Source: UBA5336 sp964625835 | GTDB lineage: Bacteria > Pseudomonadota > Alphaproteobacteria > Caulobacterales > Hyphomonadaceae | Length of the DNA stretch: 27,984 nt | Reading direction: 5' to 3' | NCBI GenBank assembly: GCA_964625835.1 | Contig: CAZVES010000013.1 | Span: forward strand, 1-27,984 | In this document: one piece after another, positions 7,330 through 15,005 of the stretch | Layout of the letters: each line of letters starts with the position of its first letter | How positions within the stretch are numbered: the stretch's first letter is position 1 | Program-made: the position numbers and the translations under genes | The notes under the pieces: generated by a model | The model's database searches: none | What the model was told of the DNA's origin: nothing | The model's input: only the letters and a program-made list of their open reading frames with translations

Positions 7330-8151
7330 ATGTCAGACGCACAAGCCGCACCAAAGCTATCGGCCACGATTTTGCTGATCCGCGATCGCCAGGAACTGGA
7401 AGTCCTCATGGTCAAGCGTCACTATGAGATTGATTTCGCTTCCGGTGCGCTGGTCTTTCCCGGTGGAAAGGTCTGCGAGGATGACTACTCAGATGTCTGG
7501 GCAGAGCGGTTCATGGGCGAGGCCGCTGGTGAAACCCGTGCCGCACAGGTCGCGGCCATCCGTGAACTCTATGAAGAAGCAGGCATCCTGCTGGCGAGAC
7601 CCGAGCATCGCCCGGCTGAAGACAGCCCCCTTGTTGGCGCCCGCGAAGTCGTTCCCCTGCAAGAGTATCGAAGCGCGGTCGACAGGGGCGAACACGCCTT
7701 CTCCGCTCTCATGACCGAGGCCGGCCTCGTTCTGGCCGGTGATCAGCTGGTCCATTTCGGCCATTGGATCACGCCGACCATGATGCCAAAACGTTTCGAC
7801 ACGCATTTTTACCTCGCCGCTGAGCCCGAGGGCCAGGTGGCAGAGCAGGATGGCCGCGAGACAACCGAAGCGGTGTGGCTCAATCCCGAGACTGCGCTCG
7901 AAATGGAAAAGGCAGGGGAGGCGATCATCATTTTTCCGACCCGCATGAATCTTGGCCGCCTGGCATTGGGCAAGGATGTCGATGGAGCCCTGTCGCGCTT
8001 TGGACAGGAAAACGTGGTCAGGGTCCTTCCCGTTGTCGATAATGAAGGGCCGGGCGGGCCGTCCCTCGTCATACCCTCTGTTGAGGGTTACGGTCAGACC
8101 CGCGAACCTCTCGATCGTGTTTCCAATGTCATGAAAACCAGGGACTCTTAG
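7330..8151 (+). CDS. Nudix hydrolase with an interrupted Nudix box (NUDT7/NUDT19-like)
   Basis: Nudix enzymes cleave nucleoside-diphosphate-linked compounds. This 273-residue protein has the metal-binding helix R78-E79-L-Y-E82-E83-A-G85-I. The leading GGK of the box (45-47) is separated from it by an insertion of about 25 residues (48-72), as in the CoA/acyl-CoA-type NUDT7 and NUDT19 branch. That likeness suggests a CoA or acyl-CoA diphosphatase, but the substrate is inference. The C-terminal half (about 130-273) contains HFGHWITP and PKRFDTHFYLA, typical of the longer family members. The start at 7330 follows CGGAG at a good distance. It converges with the Hpt-like gene, overlapping at the stops. 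Confidence 0.85.
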   Translation: MSDAQAAPKLSATILLIRDRQELEVLMVKRHYEIDFASGALVFPGGKVCEDDYSDVWAERFMGEAAGETRAAQVAAIRELYEEAGILLARPEHRPAEDSPLVGAREVVPLQEYRSAVDRGEHAFSALMTEAGLVLAGDQLVHFGHWITPTMMPKRFDTHFYLAAEPEGQVAEQDGRETTEAVWLNPETALEMEKAGEAIIIFPTRMNLGRLALGKDVDGALSRFGQENVVRVLPVVDNEGPGGPSLVIPSVEGYGQTREPLDRVSNVMKTRDS

Positions 8152-8690
8152 CCCTTCAGGCTGGCGGCAACCTGGTCTTCCAGGGCGACACAAACTGCTT
8201 GCGCCAGTTCATCGCTGGCCGAGCCTGATCCCGCAACAAGGGCCGCACGCATCGCGCCGACATGCAGGTTGGCCAGAGCGATGACAGGTGCGCGATCATT
8301 GGTTTCCTCAAGCAGCTTGCAAAGTGAAGCGGCCAGCCGCTCCAGCACGGGATTTCCGAGCGGTGTCGCGGTTCCGCGCAGATTGTGAGACGCAATGAAG
8401 AGCTGGCGCCTTGCATCGGCTGAGGAAACACGATGCGCGAATGTGTCGAACGCTTCTGAGAGCGTGGCCACGTCGCGCTCAAGCCAGGCTATCGGATCCA
8501 GTTCCTTTTCGGCAACGGGTTCCCCGGGAGCCGGCGCAGGGGTGTCAGGACGATGGCTGGCGTGTGGCTCGGCCGGCTTTGGTTGAGTGTGGGCTTTAGG
8601 TTGTGGCTTCAGAACGCGGGACAGGTCAGGGGTCGGGACGTCAGGCGACGACACGTTTTCGGGACGTGTGGTTTTAAGGAATCTGAACAT
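8148..8690 (-). CDS. Hpt-like histidine phosphotransfer protein
   Basis: This is a 180-residue protein in two parts. Residues 1-65 are Pro- and Lys-rich and probably disordered (PQPKAHTQPKPAEPH). Residues about 68-180 are helical with the phosphotransfer signature SHNLRGTATPLG, which puts a phospho-accepting histidine at 102. A following amphipathic helix (LERLAASLCKLLEE) fits the four-helix Hpt bundle. No kinase or receiver lies nearby, so partners are unknown. It is shorter than ChpT and lacks its CA-like domain. The 60 bases between the NAD kinase stop and this start contain a TTAACC half-site. The minus-strand order suggests possible co-transcription with the NAD kinase gene. Confidence 0.68.
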   Translation of the reverse strand: MFRFLKTTRPENVSSPDVPTPDLSRVLKPQPKAHTQPKPAEPHASHRPDTPAPAPGEPVAEKELDPIAWLERDVATLSEAFDTFAHRVSSADARRQLFIASHNLRGTATPLGNPVLERLAASLCKLLEETNDRAPVIALANLHVGAMRAALVAGSGSASDELAQAVCVALEDQVAASLKG

Positions 8691-8750
8691 GAGCAGGAGC
8701 TTTAGAGTACAATGACTGATATTTGGTTGATTTAACCCCGGTTTTTCTCA

Positions 8751-9509
8751 CTAGACTGCAAATTGTTCGCGCAGGATGCGCTCATCGAGTGCGTGGCCCG
8801 GATCAAAAAGGAGCGTCAGGTGTCGGCTGCGGTCCTCGGTGACCTCAACGCGTGCCACATCTCGCACTTCTTGATTGTCAGCAGCAGCTGAAACCGGCCT
8901 GCGACTCGGGGATTGGACCTGAATAACGACCTGGGCGTCATGGCGCAGCAGGGCCCCACGCCATCGCCGCGGACGAAAGGGGCTGATCGGTGTAAGGGCC
9001 AGCAACTGGGCGCCAATCGGCAGGATCGGCCCCTGAACCGAGAGGTTGTAAGCGGTCGAGCCGGCAGGTGTGGCAACCAGAACGCCGTCGCAGGCCAGTT
9101 CGGGAAGCCGTTGGTGGCCGTCCACCGAAATGCTCAGCCGCGCCGACTGGGCGGTTTGCCGGATCAGTGACACCTCGTTGATGGCGAGGCGCTGGTGCTC
9201 CTGGTCGTGAATGTCTACACAATTCATTTCCAAGGGGTTGAGCCGGGCCCGTTCAGCGCGGTTGATACGCGCCTCAAGGTCGTCCACTTCATATTCGTTC
9301 ATCAGGAAGCCCACGGTGCCGCGGTGCATTCCGTAGACCGGTTTGTGGTCGTCGAAACGCGCGCGCAGCGCGTCGAGCATTGCGCCATCGCCCCCGAGGG
9401 CCACAATCACGTCGGCCTTATCAGCCGGGGACTGACCGTATTTGCGGGTCATGAACTCAAGCGCTTCAAGCGCTTCAGGTTTCTGGGAGGCTGAGAAGTG
9501 AAAGTGCAT
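8751..9509 (-). CDS. nadK: NAD kinase
   Basis: NAD kinase phosphorylates NAD to NADP in the cytoplasm and is essential in most bacteria. The 252-residue product has the diagnostic GGDG (39-42) with the catalytic aspartate, NE (111-112), and the ATPAGSTAYN segment (146-155) that binds the second nucleotide. LALTPISPFRPRRWRGALL follows, as is usual in alphaproteobacterial enzymes. Its length is normal for the group. The ATG at 9509 is used. The region upstream (9510-9629) is shared with the divergent aldolase gene. Confidence 0.95.
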   Translation of the reverse strand: MHFHFSASQKPEALEALEFMTRKYGQSPADKADVIVALGGDGAMLDALRARFDDHKPVYGMHRGTVGFLMNEYEVDDLEARINRAERARLNPLEMNCVDIHDQEHQRLAINEVSLIRQTAQSARLSISVDGHQRLPELACDGVLVATPAGSTAYNLSVQGPILPIGAQLLALTPISPFRPRRWRGALLRHDAQVVIQVQSPSRRPVSAAADNQEVRDVARVEVTEDRSRHLTLLFDPGHALDERILREQFAV

Positions 9510-9629
9510 GTGCCTTTCTCCGGGGGTGTGGTGGTGGCGTCAAGGCCAGAGCATTTCTGTCCACCAGAGATGGGCAAGCGCGGCGAAGGATTGTAACATA
9601 TCAGGAAACAAGCTTTGGGAGGTTAATCA

Positions 9630-10406
9630 ATGGCAGATGACATGAGCGGAGTGGATGTGAAATCCCGCGTGTCCGATGCGGAATGGCGCTCCAGGGTCGA
9701 CCTGGCCGCCATGTATCGGCTCGTGGCACTCTATGGCTGGGACGACCTGATTTTCACCCATATCTCCCACCGCGTGCCGGGTCCGGATCACCATTTCCTC
9801 ATCAACCCGTATGGTTTCCTCTTCGAGGAAATCACCGCCTCGTCGCTCGTGAAGGTCGATCTCGACGGCGTCGTGGTTGAAGAAACCTCACACATGATCA
9901 ACCCGGCGGGCTTCACGATCCACTCGGCTGTGCATGCCGCCCGAGAGGATGCCCTGGTCGTCATGCACCTTCACACCAATGATGGCGTCGCCGTTTCTGC
10001 CCAAAAGGAAGGTCTACTGCCATTGAGCCAGACGGCCATGCTGGTGCGCCATGACCTAGCCTACCATGACTATGAAGGCGTCGCGCTCGATCATGATGAA
10101 CGCAAGCGTATCGTCGAGGACTTGGGGGACAAGTCCAACCTGATGCTCCGGAACCACGGAACACTAACCGTTGGTCGAACGGCTGCCGAATGTTTCCTGC
10201 GCATGTTTTTCCTAGAGCGCGCTTGCTCAATGCAGGTTCGCGCATTGACGGCGGGTCGCGAGAACATGACCTTCCCGGCCCAGCAGGTGCAGGACGTGGT
10301 GAAGGGGCAGTCCAATCCGGAGGGCACAGCCGTTGTCGCCAATCACCTGGCCTGGCCCGGACTGCTACGCCGTCTGGATCGCGAAGCCCCGGGTTACGAT
10401 TCATAG
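9630..10406 (+). CDS. Class II aldolase/adducin family protein
   Basis: The family binds zinc through three histidines and includes fuculose- and ribulose-phosphate aldolases as well as non-enzymatic relatives. This 258-residue protein has HLH at H113 and H115, and NHG at H176, so the metal site looks intact. FTHISHRVPG (42-51) and INPYGFLFEEIT (58-69) match the substrate-phosphate region of the longer adducin-like subgroup often annotated only as a class II aldolase/adducin protein. No sugar pathway genes are nearby, so no substrate is assigned. Translation starts at an ATG preceded by GGGAGG. A long hairpin lies between this gene and hemA. Confidence 0.88.
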   Translation: MADDMSGVDVKSRVSDAEWRSRVDLAAMYRLVALYGWDDLIFTHISHRVPGPDHHFLINPYGFLFEEITASSLVKVDLDGVVVEETSHMINPAGFTIHSAVHAAREDALVVMHLHTNDGVAVSAQKEGLLPLSQTAMLVRHDLAYHDYEGVALDHDERKRIVEDLGDKSNLMLRNHGTLTVGRTAAECFLRMFFLERACSMQVRALTAGRENMTFPAQQVQDVVKGQSNPEGTAVVANHLAWPGLLRRLDREAPGYDS

Positions 10407-10453
10407 CGATCCGTCTGGAGCGCTCTGGGAGGGGGCTGGCGTTTCTGCAGCCT

Positions 10454-10492
10454 GCGGCGTCTTGGTGTTTTGAAATTTCACCCAGACGCCGC
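10454..10492. repeat. 39-bp stem-loop between the aldolase gene and hemA
   Basis: GCGGCGTCTTGGTG and CACCCAGACGCCGC form a 14-bp stem with one mismatch around an 11-base AT-rich loop. It starts 48 bases after the aldolase stop and ends 54 bases before the hemA ATG. No T run follows on either strand. It could terminate the aldolase transcript, structure the hemA leader, or be a dispersed palindromic element. Confidence 0.6.
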
Positions 10493-10546
10493 ATGTTGGC
10501 AAAGAACAGACGGTCCTGAGGCCACGACAACAGAAGACGAGCAGTC

Positions 10547-11767
10547 ATGAAACATCTCAAGGCCTTTGAAGACGCCCTGGAGACCATCAGGGGCGAGGGA
10601 CGCTATCGTGTGTTCGTGGACCTGCAGCGCCATCGTGGCCGCTTTCCCTGGGCGACGGCGCGTTTTCCCGACGGCGAGCGCGAAATCACTGTGTGGTGTT
10701 CGAACGATTACCTTGGCATGGGCCAGGATGAGGACGTGCTGGCGTCGATGCATGAGGCCATTGACAGCTTTGGAGCCGGTTCCGGCGGGACGCGAAACAT
10801 TTCCGGCACGACACGCTACCATGTGGAGCTTGAAGCCGAACTTGCGGCGCTGCATGGCAAGTCCGGCGCGCTCATGTTCACATCGGGCTATGTGGCCAAC
10901 GATGCAACACTGGCCACGCTCGGCAAGATCCTGCCTGGACTGATCATTTATTCCGACGCACTCAATCATGCGTCCATGATTGAAGGCATTCGCCGGTCGG
11001 GCTGCGAACGGCGGATCTTCCGGCACAATGATGTCGGCCACCTGCGCGCGCTGATGGAGAATGATGATCCCGAGCGGCCCAAGCTGATCGCTTTTGAAAG
11101 CGTCTATTCCATGGATGGCGATGTCGGACCGATCGAAGCGATCTGTGATCTGGCAGATGAGTTCGACGCCATAACCTACCTTGATGAAGTCCATGCCGTC
11201 GGTCTTTATGGTGCCGAGGGTGGCGGCGTTGCGCAACGCGACGAACAGATGGAGCGCGTCGACATCATTGAGGGCACATTGGGCAAGGCCTTTGGTGTGA
11301 TGGGCGGTTACATCGCCGCGGAGTCGGTCATGATCGACGCGATCCGCTCCATGGCGTCGGGGTTCATCTTTACGACGTCGACCTGTCCGGTCATGGCGGC
11401 GGGCGCGCTTGCCAGTGTCCGCAAACTGCGCACCGATGCCGGCCGGAACCTGAGAGCCCGCCACCAGCAAGGCGCAAGGATGCTAAAGGACAAGTTCATC
11501 GCCGCTGGCCTGCCGGTTATGGACACCGATACACACATCGTCCCGCTGATGGTGGGTGATCCCGAACGCTGCAAGGCCCTGTCGGACACATTGCTGTTCG
11601 ACTTCGGAATCTATGTCCAGCCAATCAATTACCCAACAGTGCCGAAGGGCACCGAGCGGCTTCGGTTCACGCCCAGCCCGGTCCACACAGAAGAGATGAT
11701 GGACGATCTGGTTGCCGCGATACTTGCTGTTTGGAAACAGCTTGGCCTGGACGCGGCCGTTGCATGA
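10547..11767 (+). CDS. hemA: 5-aminolevulinate synthase (C4 pathway)
   Basis: The enzyme condenses glycine with succinyl-CoA to give 5-aminolevulinate, the first committed step of tetrapyrrole synthesis in alphaproteobacteria. The 406-residue protein is of normal length and aligns by eye throughout. It shows the N-terminal WCSNDYLGM, the glycine-rich SGGTRNISGT (79-88), the DEVHAVG motif (213-219), and the pyridoxal-phosphate lysine K247 in EGTLGKAFG. NYPTVPKGTERLRFTPSP near the C-terminus is characteristic of ALA synthase over related oxoamine synthases. A long stem-loop sits in the upstream region and a convergent hairpin follows the stop. No other heme gene is in the window. Confidence 0.96.
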   Translation: MKHLKAFEDALETIRGEGRYRVFVDLQRHRGRFPWATARFPDGEREITVWCSNDYLGMGQDEDVLASMHEAIDSFGAGSGGTRNISGTTRYHVELEAELAALHGKSGALMFTSGYVANDATLATLGKILPGLIIYSDALNHASMIEGIRRSGCERRIFRHNDVGHLRALMENDDPERPKLIAFESVYSMDGDVGPIEAICDLADEFDAITYLDEVHAVGLYGAEGGGVAQRDEQMERVDIIEGTLGKAFGVMGGYIAAESVMIDAIRSMASGFIFTTSTCPVMAAGALASVRKLRTDAGRNLRARHQQGARMLKDKFIAAGLPVMDTDTHIVPLMVGDPERCKALSDTLLFDFGIYVQPINYPTVPKGTERLRFTPSPVHTEEMMDDLVAAILAVWKQLGLDAAVA

Positions 11768-11779
11768 GCAGCGTGCTGC

Positions 11780-11802
11780 GAGGCCAACACGTGTTTGGCC
11801 TC
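11780..11802. terminator. Hairpin in the convergent hemA/mucR gap
   Basis: GAGGCCAA and TTGGCCTC form an 8-bp stem whose loop is centred on the palindrome CACGTG. It fills most of the gap between the two convergent genes and overlaps the mucR stop codon by two bases. No T run is present, so its role as a terminator is inferred from position. Confidence 0.5.
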
Positions 11803-12223
11803 AGCCTTTGCCGGCAGCCTTGCGGCCCAGCCCGATTTCCTTGGCAAACTCGCTTCGGCGCTTGGCATAATTCGGCGCCACCATGGGATAATCGCTGGGC
11901 AGGTTCCAACGCGACCGGTACTCGTCCGGTGTCATGTCATACCTCGACCGCAGATAGCGTTTGAGCATCTTGAGCTTCCGGCCATCCTCAAGGCAGATGA
12001 GGAACTCCGGCGTGACCGACTTGCTGATGGGAACTGCCGGGTCCGGCCGCGGCTCTTCCTTCGGCCCGCCCTCTGAAAGGTCGAGAAGTGTTTCATGGAC
12101 GGACTTGATCAGTTCAGGCAGGGATGAGGCTGGAAGCGGGTTGTTGGAGACAAACGCAGCAACAATGTCGCTGGTGAGTTCAAGCCTCGATTCGTCGCTC
12201 AGTACGCGTTTCTCATCAGTCAT
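11801..12223 (-). CDS. MucR/Ros-family transcriptional regulator lacking zinc-ligand histidines
   Basis: MucR/Ros proteins bind AT-rich DNA and control surface polysaccharide, motility and cell-cycle genes in alphaproteobacteria. The 140-residue protein has the helical N-terminal oligomerisation part (1-50), a Pro-rich linker (52-64), and the conserved KSVTPEFLICLEDGRKLKML. This leads into TPDEYRSRWNLPSDYPMVAPNYA (98-120), which is diagnostic. The finger keeps C77 and D80, but the positions normally held by the two histidine ligands appear as Y90, R94 and Y95, so zinc binding is doubtful. Members lacking zinc are known and still bind DNA. GAGGGAAAG precedes the ATG. The gene diverges from glyA across a 330-base regulatory region. 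Confidence 0.88.
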   Translation of the reverse strand: MTDEKRVLSDESRLELTSDIVAAFVSNNPLPASSLPELIKSVHETLLDLSEGGPKEEPRPDPAVPISKSVTPEFLICLEDGRKLKMLKRYLRSRYDMTPDEYRSRWNLPSDYPMVAPNYAKRRSEFAKEIGLGRKAAGKG

Positions 12224-12553
12224 TTCTTTCCCTCTTGCATGGGGGGTTGTTGTGATCTCGTCGGAAAATCTTCGTGAGTGTCTGGTCTGGCGACACCAAA
12301 TAATCCACCCGACGTCAATGCTTTGCAGCCAAATTTTTCGGACCGCCGCATGTATTCATGTCGTGATTTTGATCACGGCGTCAATATAATCTTGTATTCA
12401 ATCCGTAGTATTCGCGTGAAAAGTGAGGGCGAAAATTTTGAAACCAGAACAGGCTGTTGCCGGCTCGGGTGGGCCGAACGGGCCGGTCCGTCATCGCGCT
12501 TGCGACAATGCATGCAGCGGCTTAAGTGGAACACCAGAAATGGAGACAACATC
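12224..12553. promoter_or_regulatory. Divergent mucR/glyA control region
   Basis: 330 bases without a gene. It is AT-richer than its surroundings around 12295-12420, which is suitable for MucR autoregulation, and contains a CRP/FNR-like palindrome at 12362-12377. The 130 bases before glyA become GC-rich and can fold locally. I see no glycine, THF or SAM riboswitch pattern. Confidence 0.5.
12362..12377. promoter_or_regulatory. CRP/FNR-type palindrome between mucR and glyA
   Basis: CGTGATTTTGATCACG is a perfect 6-bp inverted repeat in which GTGA-N6-TCAC matches the core of CRP/FNR-superfamily operators. It is 139 bases upstream of mucR and 177 bases upstream of glyA. No such regulator is encoded in the window. 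Confidence 0.4.
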
Positions 12554-13861
12554 ATGGCCGATACAGTCCATCCGCGCCCTGCTACCGAAGATGGCTTTTT
12601 TTCCCAGTCGCTGGCGCAGGGCGACCCGGAAATCTTTGCGGCAATCGCGAAGGAAACCGAGCGACAGCAGAATCAGATCGAGTTGATCGCCTCGGAAAAC
12701 ATCGTCAGCCTAGCGGTACTGGAGGCGCAGGGTTCTGTCCTGACCAACAAGTACGCCGAAGGCTATCCTGGGCGGCGTTACTATGGCGGGTGTGAGTATG
12801 TCGACATTGCCGAGGAGCTCGCGATTGAGCGCGCCAAGGCGCTCTTTGGGGCCACATGGGCCAACGTACAGCCCCATAGCGGTGCCAACGCCAACCAAGC
12901 CGTTTTCTATGCCCTGCTCCAACCTGGTGACACTTTCATGGGCATGGATCTCGCCGCTGGCGGGCACCTTACCCATGGAAGCCCTGTCAACCAGTCGGGC
13001 AAGTGGTTCAATGTCGTAAGCTATGGGGTCGATCCCGAAACGCACCTCATTGACTATGACGCCATGGAGGCGACGGCACTGGAGCACAAGCCACGCCTGA
13101 TCATTGGTGGTGCAACGGCTTACTTCCGTTTCGTGGATTTTGAACGCATGCGCCGGATCGCTGACAAGGTCGGTGCCATCCTGATGGCGGATATGAGCCA
13201 TTTCTCCGGGCTCGTGGCGGGCGGCGTTTATCCCAATCCCCTTGACCATGTCCATGTCGCAACGACCACCACGCACAAGGCTCTGCGTGGCCCGCGCGGC
13301 GGCATCATCCTCACCCGCGACGAGGAACTCGGCAAGAAAATCAATTTCGCGGTGTTTCCGGGCCTGCAGGGTGGCCCGCTCATGCATGTCATTGCGGCCA
13401 AGGCCGTCGCCTTCAGGGAAGCGCTTCAGCCGAGCTTCAGAGCCTATGCTGAGCAAGTTGTTGCCAATGCAAAAGCCTTGTCAGGACGCCTGGTAGAGCG
13501 GGGACTGGACATTGTCTCTGGCGGAACCGACAGCCATGCGATGCTGGTGGACCTGCGCCCGAAGGGTGTGACCGGCAAAGTGGCCGAACATGCCCTCGAT
13601 CGGGCCGGCATCACCTGCAACAAGAACGCCATACCCAATGATCCTGAAAAGCCCTTTGTCACCTCTGGCATTCGCGTGGGGACGCCAGCGGGCACCACGC
13701 GGGGCTTTTGCGAGGCGGAGTTCAAACAGGTCGCTGACTGGATTGCCGATGTGCTGGAGGCCCAATCGGGTGAGGATGCCCACGGCGTTGAGGTCCGGGT
13801 GCGCGAGCAGGTGAAAACGTTGACTGCGCGCTTCCCGATTTATAACGGCTCGGGGGGGTAA
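12554..13861 (+). CDS. glyA: Serine hydroxymethyltransferase
   Basis: GlyA interconverts serine and glycine using tetrahydrofolate and supplies most one-carbon units. The 435-residue product is of normal size. It contains IELIASENIVS (42-52), NKYAEGYPGRRYYGGCEYVD (66-84), HLTHGSPVN, and the pyridoxal-phosphate lysine K242 in TTTTHKALRGPRGG. QGGPLMHVIAAKAVAF follows. I start at the ATG at 12554, preceded by TGGAGAC, because the family begins a few residues before FFSQSL; the frame extends upstream without protein character. It heads an operon: the nrdR start is four bases beyond its stop. Glycine from GlyA also feeds ALA synthase, encoded nearby. Confidence 0.97.
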   Translation: MADTVHPRPATEDGFFSQSLAQGDPEIFAAIAKETERQQNQIELIASENIVSLAVLEAQGSVLTNKYAEGYPGRRYYGGCEYVDIAEELAIERAKALFGATWANVQPHSGANANQAVFYALLQPGDTFMGMDLAAGGHLTHGSPVNQSGKWFNVVSYGVDPETHLIDYDAMEATALEHKPRLIIGGATAYFRFVDFERMRRIADKVGAILMADMSHFSGLVAGGVYPNPLDHVHVATTTTHKALRGPRGGIILTRDEELGKKINFAVFPGLQGGPLMHVIAAKAVAFREALQPSFRAYAEQVVANAKALSGRLVERGLDIVSGGTDSHAMLVDLRPKGVTGKVAEHALDRAGITCNKNAIPNDPEKPFVTSGIRVGTPAGTTRGFCEAEFKQVADWIADVLEAQSGEDAHGVEVRVREQVKTLTARFPIYNGSGG

Positions 13862-13865
13862 TCCC

Positions 13866-14339
13866 TTGAGATGTCCGTACTGCGGCTATGAGAATTCCTC
13901 CGTCAAGGACTCAAGGCCGGCCGAGGACAATACAGCCGTTCGACGTCGCAGGGCATGCGATCGGTGTGGTGGGCGTTTCACAACGTTCGAGCGGGTCCAG
14001 CTGAGGGAGCTTTTTGTCGTCAAGCGCGATGGGAAGCGCACGATATTCGAGCGGGACAAGGTCATCCGGACGGTGAAACTCGCCTTGCGCAAGCGCCCTG
14101 TCTCGGAGGACCAGATCGAGCAGATGGTGTCCGGTATCGTGCGACAGTTGGAAAGCAGCGGGGAAACCGAGATCAGGTCCCACCAGATCGGTGATATGGT
14201 GATGTCCGCACTGCGCGACATCGATCCGGTCGGCTATGTGCGCTATGCCAGCGTTTACAAGGATTTCAACAACCCGTCCGACTTTGCCAAGTTCATCAAG
14301 GGTGCCGAGTTTTCTGATAAGAATGCGGACCCGGCATGA
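13866..14339 (+). CDS. nrdR: Transcriptional repressor NrdR
   Basis: NrdR represses ribonucleotide reductase genes, sensing ATP/dATP through an ATP-cone. The 157-residue protein has the zinc ribbon C3-x2-C6 and C31-x2-C34 (MRCPYCGYEN... CDRCGGRFTTFE). The ATP-cone spans about 49-139, with VVKRDGKRTIFERDKVIRT at its start and VGYVRYASVYKDF near its end. The length is typical. Translation begins at TTG, four bases after the glyA stop; the family always starts with MRCP or MKCP, which fixes this rare start. It overlaps ribD by four bases (ATGA). The glyA-nrdR-rib-nusB order is characteristic of alphaproteobacteria. Confidence 0.96.
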   Translation: MRCPYCGYENSSVKDSRPAEDNTAVRRRRACDRCGGRFTTFERVQLRELFVVKRDGKRTIFERDKVIRTVKLALRKRPVSEDQIEQMVSGIVRQLESSGETEIRSHQIGDMVMSALRDIDPVGYVRYASVYKDFNNPSDFAKFIKGAEFSDKNADPA

Positions 14340-14989
14340 GCGCGAACGTCTCCGTGACCCTGAAGATCGCAACGAGTCTCGATGCCCGTATTGCGCTGGC
14401 CGATGGCACAAGCCAGTGGATCACCGGCACGGATGCGCGCGCCAGAAGCCATGCGTTGCGCGCCAGCCATGACGGGGTGGTGGTGGGCATCGGCACGGTC
14501 CTTGCTGACGATCCGATGCTTACCGCGCGCACGGTGCCGCTCCCGGAGAGGCAGCCGGTGCGTATAGTCCTCGATTCGGCCGGGCGAACGCCCACCGACT
14601 CGCGCCTAGTGAAATCCGTGGCCGTTGGCAGGGTTGTCGTCGCCACCGCAGGTGTCGGGGCACCATGGCTGGCGGCCGAAGGCGTGGAAGTCTGGCAGTG
14701 CGGCCCGGCAGACGGGCAGGTCGAGCCCGAACAGTTCCTCAATCGCTGCGCCGTGGAAGGCATTGGCTCGCTGATGATCGAAGGGGGAGGGCAGGTTGCC
14801 GCTGCCTTCTTGCGCCAGGACTGCGTGGACCGACTTGAGTGGTTTCGTGCCCCGATCCTGCTTGGCGGTGATGGCATTCCTGCGATCGGCGATCTTCGTC
14901 TTTCCGGGATCGGTGACGCGTCGCGTTGGCGCGCTGTCGCAACGGAACGCATTGGGGACGATGTTCTGGAGTCCTATGTGAGGGCTTGA
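14336..14989 (+). CDS. ribD: Stand-alone RibD reductase domain (deaminase half absent)
   Basis: This 217-residue protein is the reductase part of RibD, which reduces 5-amino-6-ribosylamino-pyrimidinedione phosphate with NADPH in riboflavin synthesis. Visible hallmarks are VTLKIATSLDARIA (7-20), GIGTVLADDPMLTAR (51-65) and the C-terminal LMIEGGGQVAAAFL. Normal bacterial RibD is about 360 residues, with an N-terminal zinc deaminase (HAE and PCxxxGRTPPC motifs). None of that is present here. The start ATG overlaps the nrdR stop, so no room exists for it at this locus. This looks like a clean single-domain gene, not a frameshift. The deaminase must be supplied elsewhere. Confidence 0.88.
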   Translation: MSANVSVTLKIATSLDARIALADGTSQWITGTDARARSHALRASHDGVVVGIGTVLADDPMLTARTVPLPERQPVRIVLDSAGRTPTDSRLVKSVAVGRVVVATAGVGAPWLAAEGVEVWQCGPADGQVEPEQFLNRCAVEGIGSLMIEGGGQVAAAFLRQDCVDRLEWFRAPILLGGDGIPAIGDLRLSGIGDASRWRAVATERIGDDVLESYVRA

Positions 14990-15005
14990 GATCGGGAGTA
15001 TCTGG

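Noticed and set aside
8715..8745. Possible terminator after the NAD kinase gene (AACC-CC-GGTT followed by T run)
   Set aside because: The stem is only four base pairs and the T run is on the plus strand, opposite to the genes on both sides.
12278..12553. Upstream extension of the glyA frame by 92 codons
   Set aside because: The extra sequence is not protein-like and lies in the divergent control region; GlyA normally starts at 12554.
14336..14989. ribD as a truncated pseudogene
   Set aside because: The reductase motifs are intact, the length is right for a single domain, and the ATGA overlap with nrdR is a normal coupled junction, so it is called a functional single-domain gene.
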